This document shows positions 6,467 to 6,725 of a stretch of DNA of 6,725 nucleotides, one piece after another. The position numbers and the translations under genes are program-made. Position 1 is the first letter of the stretch. The number at the start of each line of letters is the position of its first letter. The notes below the pieces were generated by a model. It ran no database searches. It was not told where the DNA came from and worked only from the letters and a program-made list of their open reading frames with translations. This DNA is from Nitrospiraceae bacterium (GTDB taxonomy: Bacteria; Nitrospirota; Thermodesulfovibrionia; Thermodesulfovibrionales; UBA9159): the NCBI GenBank assembly GCA_003453735.1, contig DMNE01000336.1, positions 11,156 to 17,880 on the forward strand. The letters are read 5' to 3'.

Positions 6467-6507
6467 AAAATCAAGGGGTTAGCCATTTACGGCAACCCCT
6501 TGATTTT
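6467..6507 (+). terminator. strong hairpin, probable intrinsic terminator of the tRNA gene
   Basis: A perfect 14-base inverted repeat starts 4 bases after the tRNA CCA: AAAATCAAGGGGTT at 6467-6480 and AACCCCTTGATTTT at 6494-6507. Past one unpaired base, GCC 6482-6484 and GGC 6491-6493 extend the stem to a 6-base loop. The TTTT at its foot is the U-tract for + strand transcripts and the matching AAAA serves the other direction, so it could terminate both ways. The T run is short; a second one (TCTTTTT) follows at 6519-6525. Confidence 0.75.
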
Positions 6508-6725
6508 GGAAATTGTGCTCTTTTTGTGCACTTGCAGAGTTATGCAACTGAAAGGTGTTATCCAGAACACTAACGGCCTTAGACAAGTGCAGGCGATGAG
6601 GGAGTACGTGCAGAAATGATAACAAATTTGGTCGTGGCCAACGATATCGGCATTTGCCGCATCGGGGGTTACGCCATTGTTCGGCCCTCGCCAGCTCAAT
6701 GAGGTTAATGAATACATAAGGTCAA
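6508..6725. other. unassigned region downstream of the tRNA
   Basis: I recognise no gene in these 218 bases. Two tiny + strand frames occur: 25 codons from ATG 6542 to TGA 6619, and 28 codons from ATG 6616 to TGA 6702. They overlap by ATGA, and GGGAG at 6600-6604 precedes the second. The opposite strand is open from 6717 back to 6487, but that frame runs into the terminator hairpin and has no family motif. A small inverted repeat, TTGCA/TGCAA, lies at 6532-6547. The window ends before any larger gene begins. Confidence 0.4.

Noticed and set aside
6362..6619. 85-codon + strand frame across the tRNA
   Set aside because: Its middle (WESAAFTRQRSLVRNQH...) is simply the translation of the tRNA sequence, a well-known false ORF.

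Overview
The window looks like bacterial chromosome of moderate GC. Genes are tightly packed, Shine-Dalgarno sites are strong, and ATG, GTG and probably TTG starts are in use. The gene set (surface-polysaccharide genes, a periplasm-facing phosphatase and a MtaA-like URO-D family protein) would suit a Gram-negative, probably anaerobic lineage such as a deltaproteobacterial-grade or Nitrospirota bacterium. That placement is inference; no sequence here fixes the taxon.

Bases 1-4945, all on the + strand, are part of a polysaccharide locus. In order they hold: a possible tail of an upstream gene; a NodB-type polysaccharide deacetylase; a GT4 (GT-B fold) glycosyltransferase that overlaps the deacetylase by the ATGA quadruplet; a 13-codon mini-ORF ending just before a PIG-L/LmbE-type zinc deacetylase; an 88-codon fragment that resembles only the first part of another glycosyltransferase; a membrane-anchored dual-specificity/tyrosine phosphatase-like protein (GTG start, good GGAGG site); and a full-length UDP-glucose/nucleotide-sugar 6-dehydrogenase. 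The likely logic is supply of a uronic-acid sugar nucleotide (Ugd), transfer of a sugar to a carrier-bound acceptor (GT4), and removal of acetyl groups by two unrelated metal-dependent deacetylases. The phosphatase gene travels with ugd.

Bases 4946-5270 hold no convincing gene and mark a change of strand. Bases 5271-6290 encode, on the - strand, a protein of the uroporphyrinogen-decarboxylase superfamily. It keeps a His-x-Cys ... Cys set like the zinc site of MtaA/MtbA corrinoid methyltransferases and is unlikely to be HemE. Divergent from it is a complete tRNA-Val(CAC) gene with encoded CCA, a near-consensus promoter 38 bases upstream of the mature 5' end, and a very strong hairpin directly behind it. 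The last ~220 bases hold nothing I can identify.

I see no CRISPR array, complete mobile element or clear undescribed defence system. The points most worth a second look are the mini-ORF that seems to drive translation of the PIG-L gene, the truncated glycosyltransferase, the predicted periplasmic topology of the phosphatase beside ugd, and the tRNA/hairpin junction.
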